Positions 1 to 6,407 of a DNA stretch of 11,492 nucleotides are shown here, in pieces (the first letter of the stretch is position 1; every line of letters begins with the position of its first letter). Made by a program: the position numbers and the translations under genes. Origin of the DNA: Alphaproteobacteria bacterium (GTDB lineage: Bacteria > Pseudomonadota > Alphaproteobacteria > Rhizobiales > Xanthobacteraceae); the NCBI GenBank assembly GCA_005883445.1, contig VAZL01000017.1, positions 1 to 11,492 of the forward strand, given 5' to 3'. The notes below the pieces were generated by a model that was not told the DNA's origin, did not search any database, and saw only the letters and a program-made list of their open reading frames with translations.

Positions 1-14
1 AAAGCTACCAGTCG

Positions 15-42
15 GCAGCGGAATAATGTGAGTCCCCGCTGC
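15..42 (-). terminator. Inverted repeat downstream of the SsuA/NMT1-like gene, possible weak terminator
   Basis: A perfect 7-bp inverted repeat (GCAGCGG at 15-21, CCGCTGC at 36-42) with a 14-nt loop lies about 20 bp past the stop codon of the minus-strand gene at 64-885. In the minus-strand RNA it would form a GC-rich hairpin. No T-tract follows it directly (the last bases of the window are a mixed sequence ending in three Ts), so it is not a classical intrinsic terminator. It may be chance in GC-rich DNA. Confidence 0.22.
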
Positions 43-63
43 TGCTGCAGCAAGGTTGATGCT

Positions 64-885
64 TCAGCCCAAGCTTTGATCGACACAGTCTTCGTGTGTC
101 GGTATGCGAGAAATAAATCCGCCTGACAGTAGGCTTTCAGCAAGCCGCGTGAACCCCTGTCTCGAAATATCAGGAGCACGGGCCCAAATTCCCGCGTGCT
201 CATAACGCCGTAGCGAACTCACCAGAATGCTGCGCGCGACGTCGGGATAGAACGGCGCGGTGATTTCGGCCAGCTCTTCCCCGCCGTGTTGGGTGAGCCA
301 GTCCTGCATACGCCAAATGGCGCGCGTCATGCCCGTAAACGCATCGCGGTGACGCTCAATTCCACGTTTCGTGGCGATGAACGCCATTGCCGGATAGGGC
401 TCGAAGAGTTGCACCACGTCGAGCTGCCCGTTGCAAAGCGCTTCGAAGTTACTGGCCATCGATCGATCGGGCGCCCGATTGAGCCGAGAGGGATCGACAC
501 CTTGCTCGCGCAGGTCGTGCTGCAGGCACATCCAAGGCGTGGCTACTTCGGCAACCCTCGCAAATCGCAGTGACGCCAACTCCCGAAGCTGAAACTCGGG
601 ACGATGATGCCTGCCCACCAGATAGAACGGGTCGCGTCCGACGACCTCGCAAAAGCAGACGAGCGGCGAACTCGGCTGCAGGTCGTGGGCTTTCATGACC
701 CGCATCGGCCCGCCCCAGGTAATGTCGATCGCGTCGTTGAGGAGAGCCGACACGCCGTCACCCGGACTGGACGAGTTGACCAATTCGACCTCGACACCCT
801 CGCTGGCATAAAACCCGAGCGAGTGGGCGGCGTAGAACGGCGCGTAAAACACGGCGCGGAAGTTTTCAGCGAGCCTGATTGGCAT
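64..885 (-). CDS. SsuA/NMT1-THI5-like substrate-binding protein, no signal peptide
   Basis: A 273-residue protein with the look of the NMT1/THI5-like and SsuA/TauA family of type II binding proteins. Seen: an N-terminal strand followed by the FYAPFYAAHSLGFYASEGVEVEL segment (residues 13-35, the usual 'A..hG.F..eGl.ve' pattern), then GDGVSALLNDAIDITWGGP (42-60), matching the family's 'al..G.iDi...' block, and a later NGQLDVVQLFEPYPA repeat of that logic (152-166). Family members bind pyrimidine, sulfonate, nitrate or aromatic ligands for ABC importers, but no ligand can be named here. The reading frame meets a stop five codons above this ATG, so no signal peptide can be added in frame. The ribosome binding site is weak. 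It lies 60 bp downstream of the Bug-type receptor gene and is probably co-transcribed with it. No cognate permease or ATPase lies beside it. Alternative: a cytoplasmic ligand-binding or enzymatic THI5-like protein. The fold is fairly secure, the role is not. Confidence 0.8.
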   Translation of the reverse strand: MPIRLAENFRAVFYAPFYAAHSLGFYASEGVEVELVNSSSPGDGVSALLNDAIDITWGGPMRVMKAHDLQPSSPLVCFCEVVGRDPFYLVGRHHRPEFQLRELASLRFARVAEVATPWMCLQHDLREQGVDPSRLNRAPDRSMASNFEALCNGQLDVVQLFEPYPAMAFIATKRGIERHRDAFTGMTRAIWRMQDWLTQHGGEELAEITAPFYPDVARSILVSSLRRYEHAGIWARAPDISRQGFTRLAESLLSGGFISRIPTHEDCVDQSLG

Positions 886-945
886 GACGAGGATCGATCA
901 ACGCTTGGATAAGTTCGGTTGTCGCGATCGGCGGCTATCGGTCAC

Positions 946-1929
946 TCAATCCATCGATACCCCGCTAGCCTTGATCGGCCCGGCCCATTTTTCAATTTCG
1001 GCCTCGACGAATTTTTGCAGATAATCGGGCGAGCTAAGCTCGCCCGCGACCAGGTCGGCACCGATCTCCCGCATCCGCGTCTGCACTGCGGGCGTGTTGA
1101 TGGTCGCGAGCGTGGCAGCATGAAGCCTGTCGACAATCGCCGCGGATGTTCCCTTGGGGAAGAACGAGGCAAACCAGTTCGAGGCGTCGAAATTGGTCAG
1201 CCCTTGCTCGTGCGCGGACGCCTGAGAAGGCAGGCTCGGCGAGCGATCGCGCGTGAGGATCGCGATCGCCTTAACCATCTTGCTCTGAATCTGAGGGATC
1301 GCGATCGGCGTGTCGGGGCATTGGTAATCGATCCGGCCGGCGATCAAATCCTGCATCGCCGGAGCGGCCCCGCGATAGGGAACGTGTGTGACGTTGATCC
1401 CGATAGCCGCATTCAACAGCACACAAGCAAGATGGCTCGCGGAGCCCGCTCCGCCCGAGCCGTACTGCATGCTTGCTTGGTTTGCCTTGGCATAGGCGAT
1501 GAATTCCTTGAGATTATTGGCCGGCAAATCCTTGCGCGCGAGCAGGACCAGCGGCGTCTGCGCGATTAGCATGACGGGCGCGAAATCGGTGGCGGCATTG
1601 TAGAGCGGAGTTTTATAGAACGTCTGGTTGGCGGCATGGGTGCCGACATTGCCGAGCACGAACTGATAGCCGTCGGGTGCCGCCTTCGCCACGCGGGCGG
1701 AGCCGGTCATGCCGCCGGAGCCGCCGACGTTTTCGATAATGACCTGCTGGCCCAGAAGCTCGGAAAGGCTAGAGGCTAGGATGCGTCCGACCGTGTCTGC
1801 CGGACCGCCGGCGGCGAACGGAACGACCATGGTGACCGGCCGGGTCGGCCAGTCCTGGGATAGTACCGGCCCAATGCATTGGAGGCTGGCGACAAGTGCA
1901 ACAGCCACGACTCGTGGTAGCCGTCCCAT
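946..1929 (-). CDS. Bug-type (tripartite tricarboxylate transporter family) periplasmic solute receptor
   Basis: A 327-residue protein of normal length for the Bug/TctC family. Residues 1-25 form a signal peptide (Arg at 3 and 6, a hydrophobic AVALVASL core, and cleavage near VLSQ just before DWPTRP). The mature protein has the Bug signatures: RPVTMVVPFAAGGPADTVGR, the NVGGSGGMTGSARVAKAAPDGY loop, then GTHAANQ, YGSGGAGSASHLA and HVPYRGAAPAMQDLIAGRIDY. Known members hold carboxylates or amides between two lobes through loops and water rather than salt bridges. The start is the ATG at 1927-1929, preceded by GGAGG at 1935-1939 with a 5-nt spacer. The frame stays open upstream as far as 3009, but that part is antisense to the hydrolase gene and is not coding. 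It precedes the SsuA/NMT1-like gene and is divergent from the hydrolase. No TctA/TctB membrane proteins are nearby, which is common for orphan Bug receptors. Confidence 0.93.
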   Translation of the reverse strand: MGRLPRVVAVALVASLQCIGPVLSQDWPTRPVTMVVPFAAGGPADTVGRILASSLSELLGQQVIIENVGGSGGMTGSARVAKAAPDGYQFVLGNVGTHAANQTFYKTPLYNAATDFAPVMLIAQTPLVLLARKDLPANNLKEFIAYAKANQASMQYGSGGAGSASHLACVLLNAAIGINVTHVPYRGAAPAMQDLIAGRIDYQCPDTPIAIPQIQSKMVKAIAILTRDRSPSLPSQASAHEQGLTNFDASNWFASFFPKGTSAAIVDRLHAATLATINTPAVQTRMREIGADLVAGELSSPDYLQKFVEAEIEKWAGPIKASGVSMD

Positions 1930-2037
1930 TCGATCCTCCAAGCCAAGACCAGAATAGCAGTTGCTCGGACACGCGTCCCAGCTACCATCGCTGACGGCGT
2001 GACCGATATGACGGAGCCTTGAGGAAAGGGGGGATCG
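1930..2037. promoter_or_regulatory. Divergent intergenic region between the Bug receptor gene and the alpha/beta hydrolase gene
   Basis: This 108-bp spacer must hold the 5' ends of two divergent transcripts. Both ribosome binding sites are visible: GGAGG on the minus strand (1935-1939) for the receptor, and AGGAAAGGGGGG on the plus strand (2022-2033) for the hydrolase. Possible weak promoter hexamers exist (plus strand TTGCTC then TACCAT 16 nt later; minus strand TATTCT near 1955), but each matches consensus poorly. No convincing operator palindrome is visible and no regulator gene is adjacent. Calling it a promoter region is inference from gene geometry. Confidence 0.45.
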
Positions 2038-2916
2038 ATGCCGCATCTGACCACCGATGACGACGTGAAGCTCTACTACGAGGACGGCGGGTCGGGCATT
2101 CCGGTCGTCTTCGTGCATGAATTCGCCGGAGACTATCGTTCGTGGGAATCGCAGGTTCGCTATTTTGCCCGCTGCTATCGGTGCATCACCTACAACGCGC
2201 GGGGTTATCCGCCGTCGGACGTGCCAGCGGATGACGAGCGTTATTCGCAAGAGCGCGCGCGCGACGACATTCGCGCTGTGCTCGATGCGCTGAAAATCGA
2301 CAAAGCCCACATCGTCGGGCTTTCCATGGGCGGCTTCGCGGCGCTCCATTTCGGCTTCACCTATCCGCGGCGCGTGCGGTCGCTGGTCGTGGCGGGCTGC
2401 GGCTATGGGGCCGCGCCCAACCAGCGGCAGCAATTCGCAGAGGAAGCGGAGGCGGCGGCAAGGAAGTTCGAAGAGGCCAGCATGCCAAAGGCAGCCGAGG
2501 CCTATGCGCTCGGGCCAACCCGCGTGCAGTTCCAGAACAAAGACCCGCGCGGCTGGAAGGAATTCGTCGAACAACTCACCGAGCACTCTAGCGAAGGTTC
2601 GGCGCGCACGCTGCGCGGGGTGCAGAAACGGCGGCCGTCCCTGTTCGATCTCGTCGACAAGATGAAGGCGATCACGGCCCCAACCCTCGTCATGACCGGT
2701 GACGAGGATTGGCCGTGCCTCGAACCCGGGCTGCTCATGAAGCGGACGATCCCGACGGCGGGGCTCGTGGTAATGCCCAATGCCGGCCACACCATCAATC
2801 TCGAAGAGCCGGCCGCGTTCAATCAGCACCTCGCCAACTTTTTCCAGGCGGTCGATGCCGGCGCGTGGCGCCAGCGTGATCCGCGTGCGATGAAAGAAGC
2901 AATATTGGGACGGTGA
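2038..2916 (+). CDS. Alpha/beta-hydrolase fold enzyme (serine hydrolase)
   Basis: A 292-residue alpha/beta hydrolase, the only plus-strand gene in the window. Seen: the strand-turn PVVFVHEFAGD with His27 in the oxyanion-hole position (the usual HG is HE here), the nucleophile elbow GLSMGG with Ser96, the acid in the TGDEDWP segment (Asp224, or less likely Asp222), and the base in NAGHTINLEEP (His251). The triad is complete, and the serine nucleophile argues against a haloalkane or haloacetate dehalogenase, which would use aspartate. The lid region, residues about 125-205, is charged and helical. Relatives include 3-oxoadipate enol-lactonases, C-C bond hydrolases and esterases; the sequence alone does not choose between them. 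No signal peptide, so cytoplasmic. A strong AGGAAAGGGGGG ribosome site precedes the ATG by 4 nt. It is divergent from the Bug receptor gene and convergent with livF, so it probably has its own promoter and may be part of the same catabolic unit. Confidence 0.93.
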   Translation: MPHLTTDDDVKLYYEDGGSGIPVVFVHEFAGDYRSWESQVRYFARCYRCITYNARGYPPSDVPADDERYSQERARDDIRAVLDALKIDKAHIVGLSMGGFAALHFGFTYPRRVRSLVVAGCGYGAAPNQRQQFAEEAEAAARKFEEASMPKAAEAYALGPTRVQFQNKDPRGWKEFVEQLTEHSSEGSARTLRGVQKRRPSLFDLVDKMKAITAPTLVMTGDEDWPCLEPGLLMKRTIPTAGLVVMPNAGHTINLEEPAAFNQHLANFFQAVDAGAWRQRDPRAMKEAILGR

Positions 2917-2921
2917 GAAGG

Positions 2922-2959
2922 AGTGGAGACGATTCCACTTGGTCGGGTCCCGCCCGGCC
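2922..2959. terminator. Two adjacent hairpins between convergent genes, possible terminator
   Basis: In the 103-bp gap where the hydrolase and livF converge, AGTGGA (2922-2927) pairs with TCCACT (2934-2939) over a 6-nt loop. Immediately after it, GGTCGGG (2941-2947) pairs with CCCGGCC (2953-2959) over a 5-nt loop, with one wobble pair. The first hairpin begins 5 bp after the hydrolase stop codon. Neither is followed by a T-tract on either strand, so a Rho-independent terminator is only weakly supported. Position between convergent genes is the main argument. Confidence 0.35.
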
Positions 2960-3019
2960 CGCAAAAACGAGAACTCTTTAGTCGTCGATGAGCGCGACGG
3001 CGAAGCCACGAAATCGCTT

Positions 3020-3760
3020 TCAAAGTTTTATCTGTTCGGCCGCGCTGCGGCCGAGGTAGGCCTGGCGCACGCGATCATCGTTGCGCAACGTCGCACAGGA
3101 GCCGCTTGCGATGATCGATCCCGTCTGCAGCACGTAACCGCGGCTCGCAGTCTCAAGTGCATAGCGCGCGTTCTGCTCGACCAGGAGCACGCTAGTCCCG
3201 GCGGCATTGATCGCCTTGATCGTGCGGAAAATGTCCTGCACGACCACGGGTGCGAGACCGAGCGAAGGCTCGTCGAGACAAATGAGGTGTGGCTCTGACA
3301 TTATGGCGCGCCCGAGCGCAAGCATCTGTTGTTCGCCGCCGGACAGGGTGCCAGCGTTCTGGCTCTGCCGCTCGCGCAACCGTGCAAACATGTCGAAGAC
3401 TTTTTCCATGAGGGCGCGAACCTTCGCGCCCTCTTTGCGATACTTAAAGGCGCCGAGCTCGAGATTTTCGCGCACCGTGAGGAATGGAAAGACGCGTCGT
3501 CCCTCGGGAACCAGCGAGATCCCGAGTTCAGTGCGCTTATACGGTGGGAGGCGCGTGATATCGTGCCCGCGGAAATGGATCGCGCCGGCGCGCGGCAAAA
3601 GCGCGCCGGCGACAGCGCGTAGCGTGCTCGATTTGCCGGCCCCGTTGGCGCCGATCAGTGTGACGATCTCGCCCTCTGCGACATGAAAACTGACACCACG
3701 GCACGCCGAGACCTCGCCATAGGCGAGTTCAAGCCCTTCCGCTTGCAGCAGTGCGCTCAC
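3020..3760 (-). CDS. livF: Branched-chain amino acid-type ABC transporter ATPase, LivF family
   Basis: A 246-residue ABC ATPase of the LivF type, one of the two nucleotide-binding subunits that power a HAAT importer at the inner face of the membrane. Seen, numbered from the GTG start: Walker A GANGAGKSS (37-45), the LivF-typical LVPEGRRVFPFLTVRENL block, ABC signature LSGGEQQ (139-145), Walker B LICLDEPSLGL (from 159), and LLVEQN, where LivF proteins carry Gln in place of the switch His. The C-terminal RQAYLG ending is also typical. The start chosen is GTG at 3758-3760, with TTGGAG six bases upstream. The TTG at 3772 would sit on that ribosome site and is less likely. The GTG falls one base after the livG stop (TGA at 3762-3764), so the two genes are translationally coupled. 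It is the last gene of the transporter operon. Confidence 0.95.
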   Translation of the reverse strand: MSALLQAEGLELAYGEVSACRGVSFHVAEGEIVTLIGANGAGKSSTLRAVAGALLPRAGAIHFRGHDITRLPPYKRTELGISLVPEGRRVFPFLTVRENLELGAFKYRKEGAKVRALMEKVFDMFARLRERQSQNAGTLSGGEQQMLALGRAIMSEPHLICLDEPSLGLAPVVVQDIFRTIKAINAAGTSVLLVEQNARYALETASRGYVLQTGSIIASGSCATLRNDDRVRQAYLGRSAAEQIKL

Positions 3761-3761
3761 G

Positions 3762-4568
3762 TCATGCTCCAAGATAGGCGGCGATCACCGCCGAATTCGC
3801 CTGGACCTCGAGCGGCGTGCCCTCGAAAAGGTACTGTCCGTAATCCATGACCAGCACGCGATCTGCGATTTTCATCACCAGATCCATATTGTGCTCGACT
3901 ACGATAATGGTCATGCCACGCTTACGCAGGATACGAATCCGTTCAACCAACCGCTCCACGTCCGCCGCATTGAGGCCGGCAGCGGGCTCGTCGAGCATGA
4001 GCAGTCGGGGCGAGGTCGCGAGCGCGCGAGCAAGTTCAAGCATGCGCTGCTCGCCATACGCGAGTGAAGCTGCGAGCACCGATGCCCGCGCTTCGAGCCC
4101 GACGAAATCGAGAAGCTTGATCGCCTCCGCGCGACAGCGAGCGTGGTCGCGCTCGAAGGCGGCACCGTGGATGACGTATTGCCAGGCCGGGATATCGTGA
4201 TGAATATGAAAGGCGGCGATGACATTACCGAGCACGGATAGCTGCTTAAAAAGTCGTATCTTCTGAAATGTGCGCCCGAGGCCGAGGCGTACTCGTTTGT
4301 GCGCCGGCAAGCCAACGAGGTCGACGCCGTCGAAGATCATCCGGCCCGCATCCGGCTGATAGAGCCCGCTCATCAGGTTCAGGAGCGTCGACTTGCCGGC
4401 CCCGTTCGGGCCGATGATCGCAAACACGCCGCCACGCGGGACGGTGAGCGAAATGTCGCGAACCGCCTGCACGCCGCCGAACCGCTTGTGCAAGCCTGCG
4501 CCGCAAAAGAACGCGCCGGCACCGGTAGGGCGCGCTTGCGCCGCCGTGGCGGGGCCCGACGCGATCAT
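3762..4568 (-). CDS. livG: Branched-chain amino acid-type ABC transporter ATPase, LivG family
   Basis: A 268-residue LivG-type ATPase. Seen: Walker A GPNGAGKS (53-60), the LivG marker GLGRTFQ (96-102), a signature region ASLAYGEQRMLELARAL in which the usual LSGGQ is replaced by LAYGE as in many LivG proteins, Walker B LLMLDEPAAGLN (from 189), and VVEHNM with the switch His226. LivG differs from LivF by the RTFQ motif, the longer insertion after the Q-loop region, and the His. The frame is open up to 4934, but the extra 122 residues are arginine- and histidine-rich antisense-looking sequence inside livM. The start taken is the ATG at 4566-4568, giving an ATGA overlap with the livM stop. The first 20 residues are low-complexity Ala/Gly/Pro. 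It ends one base before the livF start. It probably dimerises with LivF under the LivH-LivM membrane core. Confidence 0.95.
   Translation of the reverse strand: MIASGPATAAQARPTGAGAFFCGAGLHKRFGGVQAVRDISLTVPRGGVFAIIGPNGAGKSTLLNLMSGLYQPDAGRMIFDGVDLVGLPAHKRVRLGLGRTFQKIRLFKQLSVLGNVIAAFHIHHDIPAWQYVIHGAAFERDHARCRAEAIKLLDFVGLEARASVLAASLAYGEQRMLELARALATSPRLLMLDEPAAGLNAADVERLVERIRILRKRGMTIIVVEHNMDLVMKIADRVLVMDYGQYLFEGTPLEVQANSAVIAAYLGA
3767..3772 (-). promoter_or_regulatory. Ribosome binding site that decides the livF start
   Basis: TTGGAG on the minus strand lies 6 nt before the GTG at 3758-3760 and within the end of livG. It supports the GTG and makes the in-frame TTG at 3770-3772, which is part of the site itself, an unlikely start. 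Confidence 0.6.
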
Positions 4569-5524
4569 TGGCGCATTCCAGCGTCGGTGGCGGTTGCTAG
4601 CCGACCCAACCGCGCACGAAACATCTGCGCTGCCTGCGCGATCCCTCCTGGCATGAACAGCACGACGAGGGTGAGGGCGGCGCCATAGAGGATCAGACGG
4701 AGATCGCCGAATCCGCGTAAAAGTTCGGGCAAGATCGTGAGCAGGATTGCACCCCAGACCGGGCCGATCAGCGTCCCCATGCCACCGACGATCACCATGG
4801 CGAGAATGGTGAAGGATTCGGTGATGATAAAGGCGTCCGGGACTAACGTTCCGACGAAGCTCGCATAGAAGGCGCCGGCAGCGCCCGCGACCGCCGACCC
4901 GATACCGAAGGCAAACACCTTCCACGCCGTGCAATTGATGCCGAACGCAGAAGCCGAAATCTCGTCCTCTCTGATCGCCTTAAGCGTCTCGCCAATCGGC
5001 GAGCGGACGAGTTGGTCGAGCAGGAGATAGAAAAGGAACGCGAAACTCGCCACCAGATAGAACATATTCGCCGTGTTGCCGAACGAGATGACCGGCAGCC
5101 CCGGCAACGCAATGTCCGGTGGCGGTTTGATGGCATAGATGCCGAGTGGGCCTTGCGTGAGGCTGATCCAGTTCAGCAACACCTGATGTACGATGACGGC
5201 AAAGCCGAGCGAGGCGATCGCAAGGTAATGGCCGCGCAGACGAACGGCGAAGATCGACAACGCCATGCCGGCCGCGCCGGACAATACCATTCCGAAGACG
5301 AACGCCATCCAGAATGGCACGCCAAGCTTCATGACGAGCAAATCGAGGCCGATAGCCAGCATGATGTTGATCGCGCAAACGATTAGGTTCGTGCGCCAAT
5401 AAGAATCTTGAATGACGAACGGCAAAAGAGCGATGATCACGGCAACCACGAGGAACCACCCGCGCCGACTGATTCGGACTCGATCGGTTGGCATGGGAAA
5501 CGCCGGTCGACCCTCGTTAGACAT
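4565..5524 (-). CDS. livM: Branched-chain amino acid-type ABC transporter permease, LivM family, with an apparent internal deletion
   Basis: A 319-residue LivM-type permease with many hydrophobic membrane segments. Seen: the first segment GWFLVVAVIIALLPFVI, then LIVCAINIMLAIGLDLLV, then at once MKLGVPFWMAF, the VRLRGHYLAIASLGFAVIV block, the EAA-like cytoplasmic loop GETLKAIREDEISASAFGIN (178-197) that contacts the ATPases, and MVIVGGMGTLIGPVWGA. Odd: other LivM proteins have about 26 residues between the GLDLLV and KLGVPFW positions, carrying the conserved 'G.aGq.SlG...F.giGAY' segment. Here that segment is missing at residues 64/65 (about 5330-5333) although the frame is intact, so the protein may be impaired or have altered topology. 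Start: ATG at 5522-5524, overlapping the livH stop by 8 bp. An upstream GTG at 5531-5533 is possible. The 3' end overlaps livG by 4 bp (ATGA). Confidence 0.9.
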   Translation of the reverse strand: MSNEGRPAFPMPTDRVRISRRGWFLVVAVIIALLPFVIQDSYWRTNLIVCAINIMLAIGLDLLVMKLGVPFWMAFVFGMVLSGAAGMALSIFAVRLRGHYLAIASLGFAVIVHQVLLNWISLTQGPLGIYAIKPPPDIALPGLPVISFGNTANMFYLVASFAFLFYLLLDQLVRSPIGETLKAIREDEISASAFGINCTAWKVFAFGIGSAVAGAAGAFYASFVGTLVPDAFIITESFTILAMVIVGGMGTLIGPVWGAILLTILPELLRGFGDLRLILYGAALTLVVLFMPGGIAQAAQMFRARLGRLATATDAGMRQ

Positions 5525-6401
5525 TCTCTTCACGCTTTTCAGCGATCAGCCCTGTCGGACGTAGTGCGAGCATCAGCAGCAGCAGCGTGAAGACCACGAT
5601 GTCGGTTAGGCCGGGATTGACGAACTGGGTCGTGTAACTTTCGATCAGACCAACCACGAGCCCTGCAATAATCGTCCCCTCGACATTGCCGAACCCGCCG
5701 ATGATCACGATGGCAAACGCCTTCACGATCACGGTCGTGCCAGCGAAGGGTGTGAGCACGAGGATGGGCCCAAGCATGGCGCCGCCCATGCCGGCGAGCG
5801 CCGATGCGATCACGAAGGTCAGCATGATGAGTTGGTTGGGATTGACGCCCATGAGGCCCGCGGTCTCGCGGTCCTGGGAGACGGCGCGTAGCGCCTTGCC
5901 CATGAAGGTGAATTTCATGAATGCGTAGAGCAACGCGATGGTGAGGGCGGATACCACGACGATGATGAGATTCTGCAACGTGATGAATGTGCCGCCCCAC
6001 AGTCGGATGACTTTATTGCTGTAGGGGCTATCGAAGGCATACGGGATCGGACCGAACCAGAGCAGCATCGCGTTCTGCAACAAAATGGACACGCCGATGG
6101 TCGCGATCAGCGGCAACAATTCGTTGCCGCGCTCGCGCAGCGGCGCGAAGATCGCTGCATTCACGAGCCACCCGAGCGCCGCGCCGGCCATGAGCGCGAT
6201 GCCGATACTGATGAGATAATTGCCGCCGAAGGCGAACGTGAAAAAATACGCCGCGAAGGCGCCGATGGTCACGACGTCCGCGTGCGCAAAATTGATCTGC
6301 ACGAGGACGCCGTAGATCAGGGTGAGCCCCAATGCCACGAGGACATAGAGGCTGCCGAAGACTATGCCATTGATGCCCTGCTGGAGGACGACGGTCAGCA
6401 T
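5517..6401 (-). CDS. livH: Branched-chain amino acid-type ABC transporter permease, LivH family
   Basis: A 294-residue LivH-type inner-membrane permease of the usual length. Seen: the N-terminal GINGIVFGSLYVLVALGLTLIYGVL segment, then VQINFAHADVVTIGAFAAYF, which is the LivH hallmark 'NFAHGd...lGAy' with Ala in place of the usual Gly, then LPLIATIGVSILLQN, the EAA-like loop GKALRAVSQDRETAGLMGVN (168-187) that docks on the ATPases, and AIVIIGGFGNVEGTIIAGLVVG near the end. About eight hydrophobic segments are apparent. Unlike its partner LivM, no conserved block is missing. The start is the ATG at 6399-6401, 6 bp after the stop codon of the binding-protein gene, so the two are co-translated. The end overlaps the livM start. 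With LivM it should form the transmembrane channel. Confidence 0.95.
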   Translation of the reverse strand: MLTVVLQQGINGIVFGSLYVLVALGLTLIYGVLVQINFAHADVVTIGAFAAYFFTFAFGGNYLISIGIALMAGAALGWLVNAAIFAPLRERGNELLPLIATIGVSILLQNAMLLWFGPIPYAFDSPYSNKVIRLWGGTFITLQNLIIVVVSALTIALLYAFMKFTFMGKALRAVSQDRETAGLMGVNPNQLIMLTFVIASALAGMGGAMLGPILVLTPFAGTTVIVKAFAIVIIGGFGNVEGTIIAGLVVGLIESYTTQFVNPGLTDIVVFTLLLLMLALRPTGLIAEKREENV

Positions 6402-6407
6402 GACCGC

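Noticed and set aside
919..1569. Plus-strand ORF of 216 codons
   Set aside because: Antisense shadow of the Bug receptor gene, with the Arg-rich make-up of reversed GC-rich coding sequence and no recognisable domain.
2038..2916. Haloalkane/haloacetate dehalogenase identity for the hydrolase
   Set aside because: The nucleophile elbow carries Ser96 rather than the Asp needed for dehalogenation.
1930..3009. N-terminal extension of 360 residues on the Bug receptor frame
   Set aside because: It is antisense to the well-supported hydrolase gene. The signal peptide and GGAGG ribosome site at 1927-1939 show where the receptor really starts.
4569..4934. N-terminal extension of LivG by 122 residues
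   Set aside because: The extension is Arg/His-rich and out of frame inside livM. The ATGA overlap gives a normal-length LivG.
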